The notes under the pieces: model-generated
What the model saw: the letters and a program-made list of their open reading frames with translations, nothing else
What the model was told of the DNA's origin: nothing
Database searches by the model: none
Assembly (NCBI GenBank): GCA_015680685.1
Contig: MNCI01002331.1
Coordinates: forward strand, 575,435-639,434
From: Gnetum montanum
Taxonomy: Eukaryota > Streptophyta > Gnetopsida > Gnetales > Gnetaceae
Length of the DNA: 64,000 nucleotides
Direction of reading: 5' to 3'
In this document: positions 35,919 through 47,824 of the stretch, piece by piece
Position numbering within the stretch: the stretch's first letter is position 1
Layout: each line of letters starts with the position of its first letter
Position numbers and translations under genes: made by a program

Positions 35919-36969
35919 TTGGCCTCTTTTTGTTGATGCTTGGAGGAATCAACCTGAGAAGCACTGACAAAGAAGTGCAAAACACCACAAGCAACTTGAT
36001 AGAGACTTTGTCCATTGCCACTTGACTAGACATCATCGCACCGTGTTCAGTAGTACATGCGATTGAGAGATGTAAAATTTGTATCAGGATGGGGAAATGG
36101 AGATCGTGGGGATTGGGAACTGACCAAGAGATTGTACTTGGGAAAGGGGATGCTCTGGTGTGTATCATGCTGATCCTTGTCAAGAGCCATTATTTAGCAG
36201 ACTCGGAATCCAGACATACGATGGGCGTCCTTTGGCGAAACAGGACTCCTGGTTAGTGTCCAAGAGGTCTTGTTGGCAAGGCCAAAGCCACGTGATGATG
36301 TGTTGAATTCTTTGGAGGAACAGGGCCCTTGTTTAGTGTTTAGGGGAAGCCTCTCGGCGGAGAGCCAAAGCCATGCAACTGGAGATTTCTTGATTGTTTT
36401 GACATGAGTACTCTGTTCCAAGACAACTACATCCCCGCCCGGGGCTTCTGTGGGAAGTGCCAAGTGTCACCTTTTTTTTTGAAAGGAGCTTTGCTTTGAT
36501 CTTGTACTCATGCTCGAGTGCTATGTTGTGTGTTGCAACTACTTTAAAGTGTGACAGTGTGCAACAGCATGCTCAAAGTTTTGAATGTACTAGGTGTGTC
36601 AGAGGTGTGGCTGAGTAGAGTGTGTCGGTGAAAAGATAGTGAATATACCGGGAAATGGGGATGTACTAGTGAATGGTTTGATTTAGTCTGGCCATGTGTG
36701 CTGTGAACATTGCCTCATCTTGCTGCTTATGACGAAGCACATTCTTGTACCAACACCTCTGAGCGTCATCCTGCAAACACAACTCCAAGGAGATAAGAAA
36801 ACCATGAGTGAATAAGCATGCTTAGACTTAAACAACTACAGATGAAACAAAGACATTGGAGAAGATTTCAAGCACTGTATATGAATGGCAGCAATGTTGG
36901 TAGGATCGTCTGATTTCGAGCGATGCGGTGATTCTAATGAAATTTGAATGTGGCAGCGGATTGAGGAAC
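35919..36969. other. Non-coding 3' segment of element E
   Basis: Nothing recognisable as protein. The minus-strand polypurine tract AAAAAGAGGCCAA abuts the LTR. Near 36220-36375 a phrase of about 80 bases with AACAGG...TTAGTGT...GCCAAAGCCA occurs twice in diverged form. Confidence 0.5.
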
Positions 36970-37310
36970 CAGAGATGAACTCACTAGTTTATAGTCTTAG
37001 CAGACTATCATGGGTTAGTTTTATGTCATAACCTGTTGGACATTGCCTGTTTAGCATCGTGGCAGACGTTACGTTACCAGTTTCTAGTCTTAGCGGACCA
37101 TGAAGAGGCAAACCAGTTTATAGTCTTAGCGGACTCTGTCGAATGTGACTGTGGCAGTTTACTTGTCATGCCGGACGGATGCTAGTTTATCATCATTGTA
37201 GACACTATATGGTATCAGTTTATCGTCATGATGCCGGGACGAGCTGTGGTATTGGTTTTAAGTCATAATCTAGGACTGTTCTATGGTATCAGTTTATAGT
37301 AGTGACCCCA
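36970..37310. repeat. Degenerate tandem array, about 33-base unit, element E 3' segment
   Basis: Nine to ten units beginning AGTTTATAGTCTTAGCGGAC or close variants (at 36987, 37078, 37109 and so on), spaced 28-40 bases. It is related to the arrays at 40940-41060 and 46270-46500. Tandem repeats 3' of pol are known in Tat-lineage elements. Confidence 0.75.
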
Positions 37311-37336
37311 GGACTCGCATGTACCTGAGCTTGTAT

Positions 37337-40300
37337 TCAAATATAGAATGATTTCAGGAATAGGTGATTGGTTGGATTTGCAAGCTCATGCCCTTCCATA
37401 TCAGCTAACGTGAATGCTCCGTTGTCATATGCTTTGGTGACCAAGTAAGGCCCTTCCCAGTTGGCTGAGAATTTGTCTGGGTGTTCCCGAACAACCTTGA
37501 GTACAGGGTCACCTTCTTTGATAGGGAGCTTGTGGATGTCGTGCTGATGTCATTGTCGTTGTTGTTTTTGGTACCGCTCGATCTGATCGAGCGCACGTAC
37601 GCGTTCCTCCTCCATCGAGTCCAGGTCAATGACACGCAGGTCATTGTTTTGCCCATCGTCAAGGAGTTCAGAGAGTGTGATCCTTAAAGATGGTACCTGT
37701 AATTCCAAAGGTAAAATAGCTTCTGAACCATAAACAAGACTATATGGTGTTTTACTTGTTGAAGTCCAATGTGTAGTACAGTATGCCCACAATGCATATA
37801 CCAATTGTTCGTGCCATCTTCGCTTGCTTTGGGTAAGCATCTTTTTGAGTATTGTAATGATGGTTTTGTTTGTTGCCTCTGCTTGCCCGTTGCTCTGAGG
37901 ATAGTAAGGGGATGAAAACGAGTGTTTGATCCCCAAAATTTCACAAAAGGTTTTGGTCTCGGCACTGCTAAATTGTGGCTCGTTGTCAGTGATGATTATC
38001 ATGGGAATGCCAAAATAGGTTACAATGTTTTCAAGAATGAAGTTGCACACGTGTTTAGATATAGTTTTTAGAAGGGAAGCAGCTTCTACCCACTTCGTGA
38101 AATATTCTGTTGCAGTTATAATAAAACTATGCCCTGCAGAGGATGAGGGCGTTATTAGGCCGATAACGTCCAACCCCCACTTTTGAAAGGGCCACGTGAT
38201 TTGCGCCGTATGCAACTCATTTGGTGGGACATGGATTAGATTGCTATGTTTTTGGCAAGTACTACATGTTTTAACCTTGGAGAGATAGTCATATTCCATG
38301 TGTGGCCAATAGTAGCCTAAGCGTCTGATCTTTGTTGCCATGGCTTTTGGTGCTATGTGTCCTCTGCATAGTCCCTCATGTACTTGTTCGACAATGGTTT
38401 AGGCATCAGTACTATTAACGCATGTTAGCAATATGCCTTCGTAGGATCGACGACACAACGTATCACCTATGAGCGTATACTGCTTAGAACGTTTTTGTAC
38501 TGCGTCCTTTTGTGCATTTGTTAGATGTCGTGGAGTTTCACCGCGTAGAAGGTATGCTTTTATGTCGTCATACCATTCTGTTGCGGGTATTGTACTAACA
38601 GATGCAATCGGCAACATGTCAAGAGTATCGGTTATTGGTTCGGCACAACTGGTTACGGAGCTTGGTAATGCATGGAACATATCTGGCGATATGTTTAACG
38701 CTAATGTGGCTGACGCATCTGCAATGGTGTTGTCATTTCTAGAAATGTGTTGCACATCGATGTTTTCAAATCACCTCATTAAATGTTTTTCCAAGTCACA
38801 GTATGGTTGTAAGTGTTGGGCTTTACATGTATAAACATCTGTGACTTGGTTTAAGATCAGTTGTGAGTCTCCACTGACTACAAGCCGTGTGATGTTTGAA
38901 GCTAGTGCTGCCGCAAGACCTCTAAGGAGACCTTCGTACTCTGCTATGTTGTTTGTACAATGAAAGTTGAAATGATAAGCAAAGGATCGGATCTCCCCAG
39001 AGGGATAGGTGATGACAGTGGCTGCACTTCCCCCTCGAGAGGTGGATGCTCCATCAAAGTTTAGAATGGCATCATAGTCATTGGGCACTATGTCTATTGC
39101 CCTTATATTCTCATCCGGGAATTATGGCTCTATTATCGCTTGATCGTGCATTGGTGACGTGGCCATTTGATTCGCTATGGCTTGACCCTTGACCAATGAT
39201 TGCGCTATGTAACGTAGGTCAAATTCAGCTATCATGGCTTTCCAACGGGCTATCCAACTCGTTTCGTAAATGTTTCCTATGATGGCCCTGAGCACATTAT
39301 CCTTGCAAATTATATTAACTTGATTACGGAAGAGGTAATGTCGCCATTTTCTCAAAGAAAAGACCAAAGCTAAACATGACCTCTCCACGTCGTTGTACTT
39401 TTCCTCGTGGGCAACTAATGCGTGGCTTAAGTAATATACAGGGACTTCGGTTCCGTCATCTTGTTTCTGGCAAAGCATAGACTCGATTGACGAATTTGAA
39501 GTGGCGAGGTAGATGTAAAACGGTTTATCATTTCGGGGTGGATAAACCGTGGGCAGTCGGGCAAGTGCTATTTTAATGTTATCGAATGCTTCTTGGCACT
39601 GTGAAGTCCATTAAAAAATGGACGTTTTTGCGTAACAGGTCGTTCATAGGTTTTAGTTTTTCTGTTAGTTTTTCTATGAAGTGCCTGATAAACTGTAATC
39701 TACCTTATAGACCTCGAAGTTCGGTAAGGTTGCCTAGTGGTTTCAGGTTTGTTATGGCCTTAACTTTATCAGGGTCTACTTGTATCCCTGCTTCTGAGGC
39801 TATAAATCCAAGCATTTTGCCTATCTTGACACCAAAGACGCATTTTTATGGGTTAAGTCTCAATTCATATTTTAAACAACATTTTAGTACTAAGTCGAGA
39901 TCTTGTACATGTTGTTCCGATGTTTTTGATTTAACCACAATGTCATCCACGTAGTCGTTGAGCGAGTGTAACATGTAATCACTAAAGATGAATGTCATTG
40001 CTCTTTGATACGTGGTCCCAGCATTCTTGAGACCAAAGGGCATCATTGTGTAACAAAAGGTTCCCCATGGTGTCATAAAGGTTGTCCGAAGCTGATGCTC
40101 CGGATTGATGCGTATTTGATTGTATCTCGAGAAGCCATCCATAAAAGATATTAAGGCATGCCCGGTAGTCGAGTCAACAAGTTGATCAATGCTGGGTAGG
40201 GGAAAATCATCTTTTATGGTTGCAACGTTTAAATCCCGGAAGTCAATGCATAAGCGAATGCTTCCGTTCTTTTTCGGGACAATGACCATGTTGGATACCC

Positions 40301-40937
40301 ACTCGGCGTAATCAACAGCTCAGATGAAACCAACCTGATAAAGCTTGGTGATCTCATTACGAATTTCCAATGCCACCTTAGGTTTAACCTTTCGTGCCTT
40401 TTGTTTTACCAGTCTCAATTTCGGATCAAGGATAATGTTATGCTGGACAATTCGAGGGTCTAACCCAGGCATGTCTGTGTAAGGCCAAGCGAATGCTTTT
40501 ATGTTTTCCCTAAGCACGTCCTCAATGTCTTTGGCTAGTTGCGGTTGTAGTAATGTGCTTAATTTTAATATTTTGATTTCCCCATCGGGCATGGTGATGG
40601 GGGTTTCGATCAACGGGTCTTCAGTGATATTTTCAGCTTCTATGTCAAGGGGTTTTGTCATGCCTTTGTAGTTGTCTAATGTTTGCTGTGTTGAGGCGAT
40701 GACTATGTTGTCCGTTGATGAACTTAAGTGGATGAGGTTTATGTTAATATCTCTTGCAATTTTTCCATATGGTCCGTCAATGATTAACGGTGTGGTTAAA
40801 TGCTGGCAATCCATTGAGCTTGCTCCTACCAATAAACAGAGAGCTGAATGAGCTAATGGATATCGTTCTATGTTCTTTGGTAATTTTAAATTATGTGTAC
40901 ATGCATGATGGTGGATTATTGTCACACCAGGATGCAT
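37337..40937 (-). pseudogene. Tat-lineage pol: RT, RNase H, archaeal-type RNase H, integrase (element E)
   Basis: It starts near 40937 with a protease-RT linker. RT runs 40430-39850: VIVPKKNGSIRLCIDFRDL, FMDGFSRYNQIRI, MMPFGLKNAGTTYQ and the active site YVDD near 39950. First RNase H is at 39478-39122 (LSHALVAHEEKYNDVERSC). The second, archaeal-type RNase H at 39088-38771 (LNFDGASTSRGGSA, NNIAEYEGLL) defines the Tat lineage. Integrase is at 38400-37550: CSTCQ zinc end, then all three catalytic residues kept in GLDVIG, ITDNEPQF and NGQAEATNK. The C-terminal part reads FSANWEGPYLVTKAYDNGAF and stops at 37337. A few stops and frame changes occur, fewer than in C. Confidence 0.9.
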
Positions 40938-40939
40938 GG

Positions 40940-41060
40940 TAGTTTAAGGCCATATCAGGTGGTGGGTGGCAATTTAACGCCTTAGCGGGCTGTAGGGGGT
41001 TCGTATGTGGCAGTTTAAGGCCGTACCAGGTCTTTAATGGCAGTTTACATTGGAATGTTT
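40940..41060. repeat. AGTTTAAGGCC repeats on the RT side of the antisense gene
   Basis: Three to four units with AGTTTAAGGCCATATCAGG, ATTTAACGCCTTAGCGGGC, AGTTTAAGGCCGTACCAGG and AGTTTACATTGG. They are the same family as the array at 46270-46500 on the other side of the antisense gene. Confidence 0.8.
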
Positions 41061-41251
41061 GGTGTAGACGCGTGAAATTGGGTTCCCAGGGAACCGGGAT
41101 GTAGTAATTTTTGTTTTATTTTAGATATATATAGTTTTTATTATTTTTTGAGCAAATTTTAGCTAAAAATAAGTAAAAAGGCAAAAAAGAGGTAAAAAGT
41201 AGCAAACCGAGAGGCGGTAGTGTCAGCGGTGACGGCAGCGATGGCGGAGTG

Positions 41252-41261
41252 CTATATAAAA
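41252..41261 (+). promoter_or_regulatory. TATA box of the antisense gene in element E
   Basis: CTATATAAAA on the plus strand, followed by a G run. It lies about 320 bases upstream of the ATG at 41575. The leader between is full of GCGTA motifs (AGCGTAAA, AGCGTAGAC) and free of the element's own coding sequence. Spacing and sequence suit a plant RNA polymerase II core promoter with transcription starting near 41285-41295. Confidence 0.7.
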
Positions 41262-41574
41262 GGGGGGGGGAAAGATTCATTTGATATTGTATCGTGAGCG
41301 TAAGAGCGGAGCATAAAACTTCAAGCGTAAAATTTCCAGCGTAAGCATAAGCGCGAGCGTAAACAAAAACTCAGCGTAGATGCCACTCAACTAACCCCAG
41401 CGTAGACGCCAATGGCTAAACCTTAGCGTAGACACAGAGCATCGAAGTTCGAGCGTTGACGTAGAGACTCAGATGCCGGCGTAAAGGCTCGGCGTAGACG
41501 TAGAGGCTCGGCGTAGGTGTAAACAATTCCAACCTTCAGCGTAAATTGTCGATCCCAGCGTCGAGGATGCTGAG

Positions 41575-44500
41575 ATGGGCAAAGGAAAGGAAGTGGAAGG
41601 GCAGGGGAGGAAGGGACCTGACTTGACCTTCGCAGAGGAGAGCAAAGCCATGCTGCAGTGCCTGCCCAGGCCAAGGATTCCATCATGGCCTGGATCATCA
41701 CACAGGTAGGCTCTGATCCCACCTCTGTTAGTTATTTTTTGCTTGTGCATGTTTCGTAGCGTAGATAGTCTTGTGGAGGGCTTCGGCTTATATGTCGAGT
41801 GTAGAGAGTTTAGCATAGAGATTTCTGCATATACGCCAAGCGTAAAGTCTTGATAGCGTAGAGTCTTGATAGCGTAGACTATCATAGCAATATTTTTTTT
41901 CAGTGCACAACGTAAACTCTTTTTCTTGCACGAAGTGTAGACGATTGTATCAACGTATACACTGAAGGTTGTACGATGTATACGCTGAGGGTTTCTTCAA
42001 CGTATACGCTGAGCGTGAATCAGTTTAGTCTTTTTAAGTATGGTTCAGTGTAGACCTGTTTTCATGTAAATTGTTTTCGGCATAAACTATTTGTTCAGTG
42101 TCTAGCATAGATTATTTACGTTGAAGGCTTCTGTGGTGTATACGCTGAGGGTTTCTTCAGCGTATACGCTGAGCGTAAGAGGTTCGGGCGATAGCGTAAA
42201 AAGTTGGTTGTCAGTGTATACGAATTTTGACAGCGTATACGCTAGGTTTAGCAGCGTATACGCCGAGCGTAAAGGGTTAGGAAATTTTTCTATGTGTCGG
42301 TCTATGATGTGAACATTATTTTTTTTGTGTCGTTTTGATGCACGGCTAATTTTACGATGGCATTCTGTTTGCTTGTAGGGATGCTAAGCCTTTTCTTCTC
42401 GTCATTGAATTCGTCGGGGTGTTACCATGGTTTGGCCCCATTGAGGCTGATGAACCTACCCTGGATCTAACTGTGGACAACAATAGGGGTCTAGTTCAGA
42501 GAAGGTGCATGTGAATTTTTCGCCTTCATGCTAGACAATTTTGAAGTGGCGATCTGGTCGTAGCTAAGTGAACTGGTGGCACGAAGCATGCTTGAGGCCA
42601 TGCTGCCGAGGGTCACGGAGGGTGTCATGGTCTTCATAGAAGACATCGACGAGGGGTCATTTGTGAATGAGGATGGTTCTTCCCGCAGGCCCAGGTCTAC
42701 ACGCCAGTTAGCGCGTGTGTGGGCACAATTGCCGCGAGGACAGGACTACCTCAACAACACATTATTTGTAGCTGCGCGTGCACACACATTGTTCCAGAAC
42801 CCTCCTAGCACAGTGTACCGAGTGGATAGGTAGGACCATTTATGTTTGTTGTTTCTTTTCGCCGTTTGGTATTTGTTTATGTTTTGACATCCATTTGTTT
42901 GTAGGCCTAAAGTTAACTTGGACGGAACGTGTGTTGAGGATGATGGGCTTGCTCTAGCTCACACTACTCTAGAGGCATTTATGGCAGGTCCCACCCTTCT
43001 TGTAACCATATTGGGTCAAACGAAGGGTGCTATCATTCATTTTCACAAATAGTTCTCTAGAGCATTTGCGATGTACCAAGCTCATGGATGGCTGCATGAA
43101 GATTGGTCAGACAGGGGACTAGTCTTTCGCTGTGACTCTAGCTTAGGCAGCACATCCAAGTCCACTACGGGAGGTAACTGACAATATTTTCTGGATGTGC
43201 TAACGTATTTGTTCAACTGCCGAGGGTTATACTGATATGACAATTTCAAATTGTGTTTGCAGTTGATATACCTCCTAGTGGGGACCCTGTCACAATTGGG
43301 CGAACTGAGACTACCTTGTCAATGAAGTTCGGGGAGGTGACTAAAGCTCAAATATGGTTGAGTAACCATGCCCCACCATCTATTGTTCTATGCTTAGACA
43401 ATGCTGGCCTCATGGAGCTTTTCACGACCCCGAGCCCTGATGTGTCCATAGCAGAAATGATCAGGATCGTGGATTTCTTCAATGAATCTGTCTCCTACTA
43501 CAGCACTCGGATTAAGGGTGTTAAGGTAGTTTTTCATCTGTTGCTGGAATTCTTTTCAAACTTATTTGGGGTACCAGCAGATGGCATAAGTGTAGTTTTA
43601 GACAGGGCTCATAAAGAGCTCCAAACAGTTCACGAATTGGAGGACTGGTTGGGCATGGCCAAGGGTGCCAAGGGGTTCCCAATGCAAGGGAAATCAAGGG
43701 TTGAGGAGGTAAATGAACTATATCCTTTGTTCAGGGCGTGGGTATTCCCCAAATCCCTTTCCCAAGTACAGAGTCTTGGGGTCGAGGCTGTACGTGTCAT
43801 GCGAACTGTCCTAGAAATCGGCATGCGCTATAATTGGGCCCAATTTTTGTTGTCGGGCCTGCATAAGGAGATAGTGCGATTGCATTCGAATGTCGAGGTG
43901 CAATCCCACTTCACCTTTGCCTTCTTTGTTGGTTACCTTCACCACTTGGTCTAGTTTCTGGTAGTTCGCGTAGACAACAGGTTTGTTCTACGGGATCGGG
44001 ATCAACTATCCTGCCCGTGGATCAACCACTTGTTTGAAATAGCCAAGTCCCAAGATGCAGCAGAGGGAATTAATGAATCCGTCTCTATCACTAAAGGGGG
44101 GTCATCTGGCACTTGAATCCACACATGTGACAGTTTGAGATTGGAGCCAGACGACGTACCCTATACTGTGAGAAGAGCAGAACGGGTCATCAAAGAAACT
44201 GTTGGCTAGGCCAAATCGAAGCTAAAAAGACACGAACGCCCAACTGAGGAAGTCTCTAATGTGAGCGAGCCACGAGTAAAATGCATACAATTCAAGATTC
44301 CTGGTAAGTAGACTTCACACACTTATTGCTTTATTGTTTTCATTTTGTTCACAATTTTTACTTCGATTGCTTACATGCCACTGACACCTTCGGACTCGGT
44401 TTGAGAAGTGAGGAAGCAGGCATTAGAGACTATTACTGAAGAGGAGGAGACTAACACGGAGCAAAATAATGAGGAGGAAAATGTGGAGAAGGATCAGGGA

Positions 44501-45989
44501 GGAGGAACAGAAGAGTTGAAGGAAAACACCACAAAAACTAAGCCGTTGGATGACTAAGGTGGTATCGATCAAGTGTTCAGCAGCTTTCTTAAGGGAAAGC
44601 TAGACTTAGACGACCCCCCAGAAGGTGACAAGGAGCATGGTATGTTTTATTTTATTTTATTTTATATTGCTTCGTTAGTTGTCATTTCTATGGTATTTTA
44701 TTTTCATATTTTCATTTCTTCGAGATGAAGGCAACGAAACCAAGACGGTGCAGTTAGATGTACCCATGAAGACGGTTCCCCCTGAGAGGATCGTGGAGGT
44801 TAGTTCATCCTGCACCCATGAGACATTTACTTGGACAGAGATGCCAAGTAAGATGGATTTTGTGGTTGGAATCACTAAAGAGGTTGTCGAACGAATTCAG
44901 GAGGTCCACCCTGAAATAGGTATAAGTGTTTTGAATCATTTGCAGTTTTAGAGTTTCACACCTTGTTCATGTTGTCTTAATGTTTGTTCTTTTCATGTGC
45001 ATAGGTGCCAAATTGAGGTGGGATCCCTCTGAGAGCATCAGCATAAAGAGTTTACCCACACTATCCCCAGAGGTGGAGCAGGTGCCGAGGCCTATGTATG
45101 AGGAGGTGGCGGAAGGTCTTATTCACAACACCAAGTCACTATGGACCTGTAGCCATTCTGTCGAACAATAGTGGCTGCAAATCCAAGAAAAGGAAAAGGA
45201 AGTCTCCGAGTTGTCAGTTGAACGTAACGATCTTAAGGCTCAGTACGAGTTTGCCTCTGCCAAACTAAGTGGTGATCACTCTTCGCGAACGTCTGAGGTC
45301 ACATATACTAGGTATTGGAATCTACTAAATCGTCATGCATCACTGACTCGGAGAATGGTAGAGCGTAAAGCCCAAATTGATCTCCTGAACCTCAAATGTC
45401 AAGACTGGAAAGCTTTCGCTTCCAAGGTTCGCAAGTGGGGTCAGGATGAGAAGAACCACAAACATCACTACAAGAAGTCGTTAAAGGAAGTGTCCATTGA
45501 AAAGTGGCAACTAGAAATGTTTGTGGAGGGTTTGGGTCTGCGCTCTACTTTTGATACTTTTGCCCAAAACACAACTATTAAGATGGAGTTGCCTACCAGG
45601 GTGATTACAATTGCTTTTGGGGAAGTGTCAGTGGGTGAATTCCCTCTGAAACGTCCTACTTGGTTAGCTGTCGACAAGGGAGAGACCTTAGTAGACATCG
45701 ACTTAGGCCTTGATGGGATGGATTGGGCTAGTGCCTCAAAGGAGGAAATCCTTCGTCGACTGGAATTTGGCTTAGGGGGATCTCCTATGGTAAGCGTTTT
45801 GTCATTATGAAATTGATTTGCTAAATAATGTTTGAAATTTTAACGCTCTCTTGTTCTTATATTGGTTGTCTCGTTTTGTATTTTCAGGATGAAGGTGGTG
45901 ATGATGTCCAAGAAGTTGGCCTGAGTGGAGCGGGGGCTCCTGACGCCGATGGATCTAAACGGGACGATCCTCCCGTCCCATATGCTTAG
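41575..45989 (+). pseudogene. Eight-exon antisense gene inside element E, unknown family, decayed
   Basis: Plus-strand exons with good splice sites: 41575-41705, 42379-42829, 42905-43173, 43263-44303, 44406-44639, 44725-44919, 45005-45789 and 45888-45989 (stop TAG). Donors are GTAGG, GTAGG, GTAAC, GTAAGT, GTATG, GTATAAGT, GTAAGC; all acceptors end in AG. Phases match at every joint, and introns are AT-rich and 75-670 bases. The product would be about 1000 residues: Gly/Lys-rich start, a conserved-looking globular middle (exon 4, for example FFNESVSYYSTRIKG and VLEIGMRYNWAQF), an acidic Glu-rich exon 5, and a Lys/Glu-rich coiled-coil-like region in exon 7 (QIQEKEKEVSELSVER). In-frame stops lie in exons 3, 4 (three), 5 and 7, with one frameshift in exon 2 near 42510. 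Most stops are one C-to-T or G-to-A step from Gln or Trp. It occupies the protease-RT interval of a Tat element. I do not recognise the protein family. It could be a captured host gene or an element-borne gene. Confidence 0.75.
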
Positions 45990-46009
45990 TTTTTTTAGTT
46001 TTTTAGTTT

Positions 46010-46514
46010 TTTTCTGACTCAAATTTATATGGAAATTTTAAATTAAAAAGTTTTGAGATGGACGAAAATAGTTAACACTTATAATTGTACAGCATTGCAT
46101 GTATAAAATTTTTTTTTTTTTGATTTTGAGTTTAATTGCACACAGGACACGACAATGTAAAATATTTTGGTTTATTTTTCATTTTATTTTCTTGAGAGTA
46201 ATGCACAGATGTAATCATAAATCGGAGTGTAACGATAAATGAAAGAGGAAAATAAAGTATAAGTGTGTGATCTAGTTTAAGGCCATTTCAGGCCCCATGC
46301 GTAGTTTAAGGCCATTTTAGGCCCCATGCATAGTTTAAGGCCATTTCGGGTCCCATGCATAGTTTAAGGCCATTTCGGGCCATAGTTGTAAACAAGGAAC
46401 ATTTCGGATAATGTGGGTGGGTTTCTCGATTGACCGACCATTTCTGATCGTGGCTAGTTTTATGTCATTGCGGACATGATAGTTTAACGTCGTTCCAAAC
46501 AGGTTGAGATGGTA
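46010..46514. repeat. Spacer with 29-bp tandem repeats on the protease side of the antisense gene
   Basis: At about 46270-46390 there are four copies of a 29-base unit starting AGTTTAAGGCCATTTCGGGC with CCCATGCAT linkers, then looser copies to 46500 (AGTTTTATGTCATTGCGGAC, AGTTTAACGTCGTTCC). A T-run lies at 46104-46122. Confidence 0.85.
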
Positions 46515-47770
46515 TTATTTTAGGAATTTTTGGATTTTTTTCTTTTTAATGTTAGGCAATGTGTCAACGGGTATGATTCTATATTCAGTGTCCCCTTTGC
46601 TGATTACATTGAATGGTAATTCAGCCCAAGGGACGTCTGATGGAATGGCTTCTGTGTTAGTGTTTTTAGATGTTTCAGTATTTGTGGCAAGTTTTGTGTT
46701 AGTTTCTAATTGAGAAGGTGTATGTACAATATCAGGCATAGGTGTTTCTATTTTAGGTGGATTTGGATTACTGCCTACCGGTTGTTGTTCGTTTATGTCA
46801 TTTCGGCTAGGCTCTTCGAGTTCAACCTCTGAGCCTTGGTCCATGTCCATGTGTGATAAAATAATCAGTGTAGCAGCCTCCCCATGTATGATGATTTCAC
46901 CACCTTCATAAGGCAGATGAATCTTTTGGTGTATAGGGGATGAGACCGCTTTCAGTTGGGCCAACCAGGGTCTTCCTAATATTAGGTTGAATCTTGGCAT
47001 TTCATCAACCACTACGAAGTCGACGAATGTGGGAAATTTGTCCCCTGCTATAAAGTCTAAGGTCACTATGCCTTTGACCATCACGTGTGACCCGCTGAAT
47101 GATTTTAAACATGTAGTTGCGGTTGGTTTGATTAACTTTGTTAGCCCTAGTTGTTCAACGATGGGGTATGGTACTACGTTTGTGGCAGCTCCATCGTCTA
47201 TGTGGACCCTATGTATCTTGAACTGATTTATGCGTATCATTATGAACATGGGGGTTGTTGTTATCTCCCCTGTTTTCTTATCCACCTTAATGTTATCGTT
47301 GTGGAAGCTTAGTGGTTTGGAAGTTGCCCCTTGGGGCGAGTACATTACTGCATGAATGAAGGGTTCATTTGGAGGCAAGTCCTCGCTTACTGGGATCAAT
47401 GTTAACATGCGTACCAAAGCTTCATGATGTGTTTGGGATGTAAGAACTAATTCATACAAGGTTAGTGAAGTGTTCTTTTGTTTGAGTGCTTGTGTGACTT
47501 GTGTTAAAGACGTTGCCAAATCTCTACTGTTGGACGCATTTACATCAGCGGTGACTGGGTCCATTGGCCCTAATAGTTTTATTTCATCCTTCGTTGGTCT
47601 GTCATTTTTGCTCGAAGCGATTGTTTTAGACATATTAGTTTTTTTTGATGGTTCACCCTCGTTACCTGCGTTTGGTTGACTGTTGGGTGGCGTCATGGGT
47701 ACAACGTTGAGTGGAATGGGTTTAGGTGGCCCTACAGCTAACCATTGATGCTCCTTCTCCAAGCGTTCAC
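46515..47770 (-). pseudogene. Element E protease region
   Basis: A 415-residue minus-strand frame is open over its full length. The retropepsin core is in the middle: KIHRVHIDDGAATNVVPY (D-D-G in place of D-S-G), TFVDFVVVDEMPRFNLILGR, then PWLAQLKAV. The front is a linker with a KTNMSKTIASSKNDRPTKDE segment; the tail is acidic and Asn/Pro-rich. It is separated from gag by two stops near 47790. The frame continues no further into RT; the antisense gene follows. Confidence 0.85.
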
Positions 47771-47824
47771 GCGTAAGCCTATCCGCTAAGTGTTATCATG
47801 TGTGGCGTGGAGGTGGAGTTGGTC

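Noticed and set aside
36194-36463. 89-residue minus-strand frame in the 3' segment of E
   Set aside because: No motif, downstream of the pol stop, overlaps a diverged duplication; treated as chance.
41423-41885. Minus-strand frames opposite exon 1 of the antisense gene
   Set aside because: They come from the GCGTA-rich leader and exon 1 complement, with no motif and no link to E's pol frame.
41100-46300. The antisense gene as an independent transposon inserted into E
   Set aside because: I found no terminal repeats or target duplication around it; the related AGTTTAAGGCC arrays on both sides also occur elsewhere in E. Left open as the main alternative in the finding.
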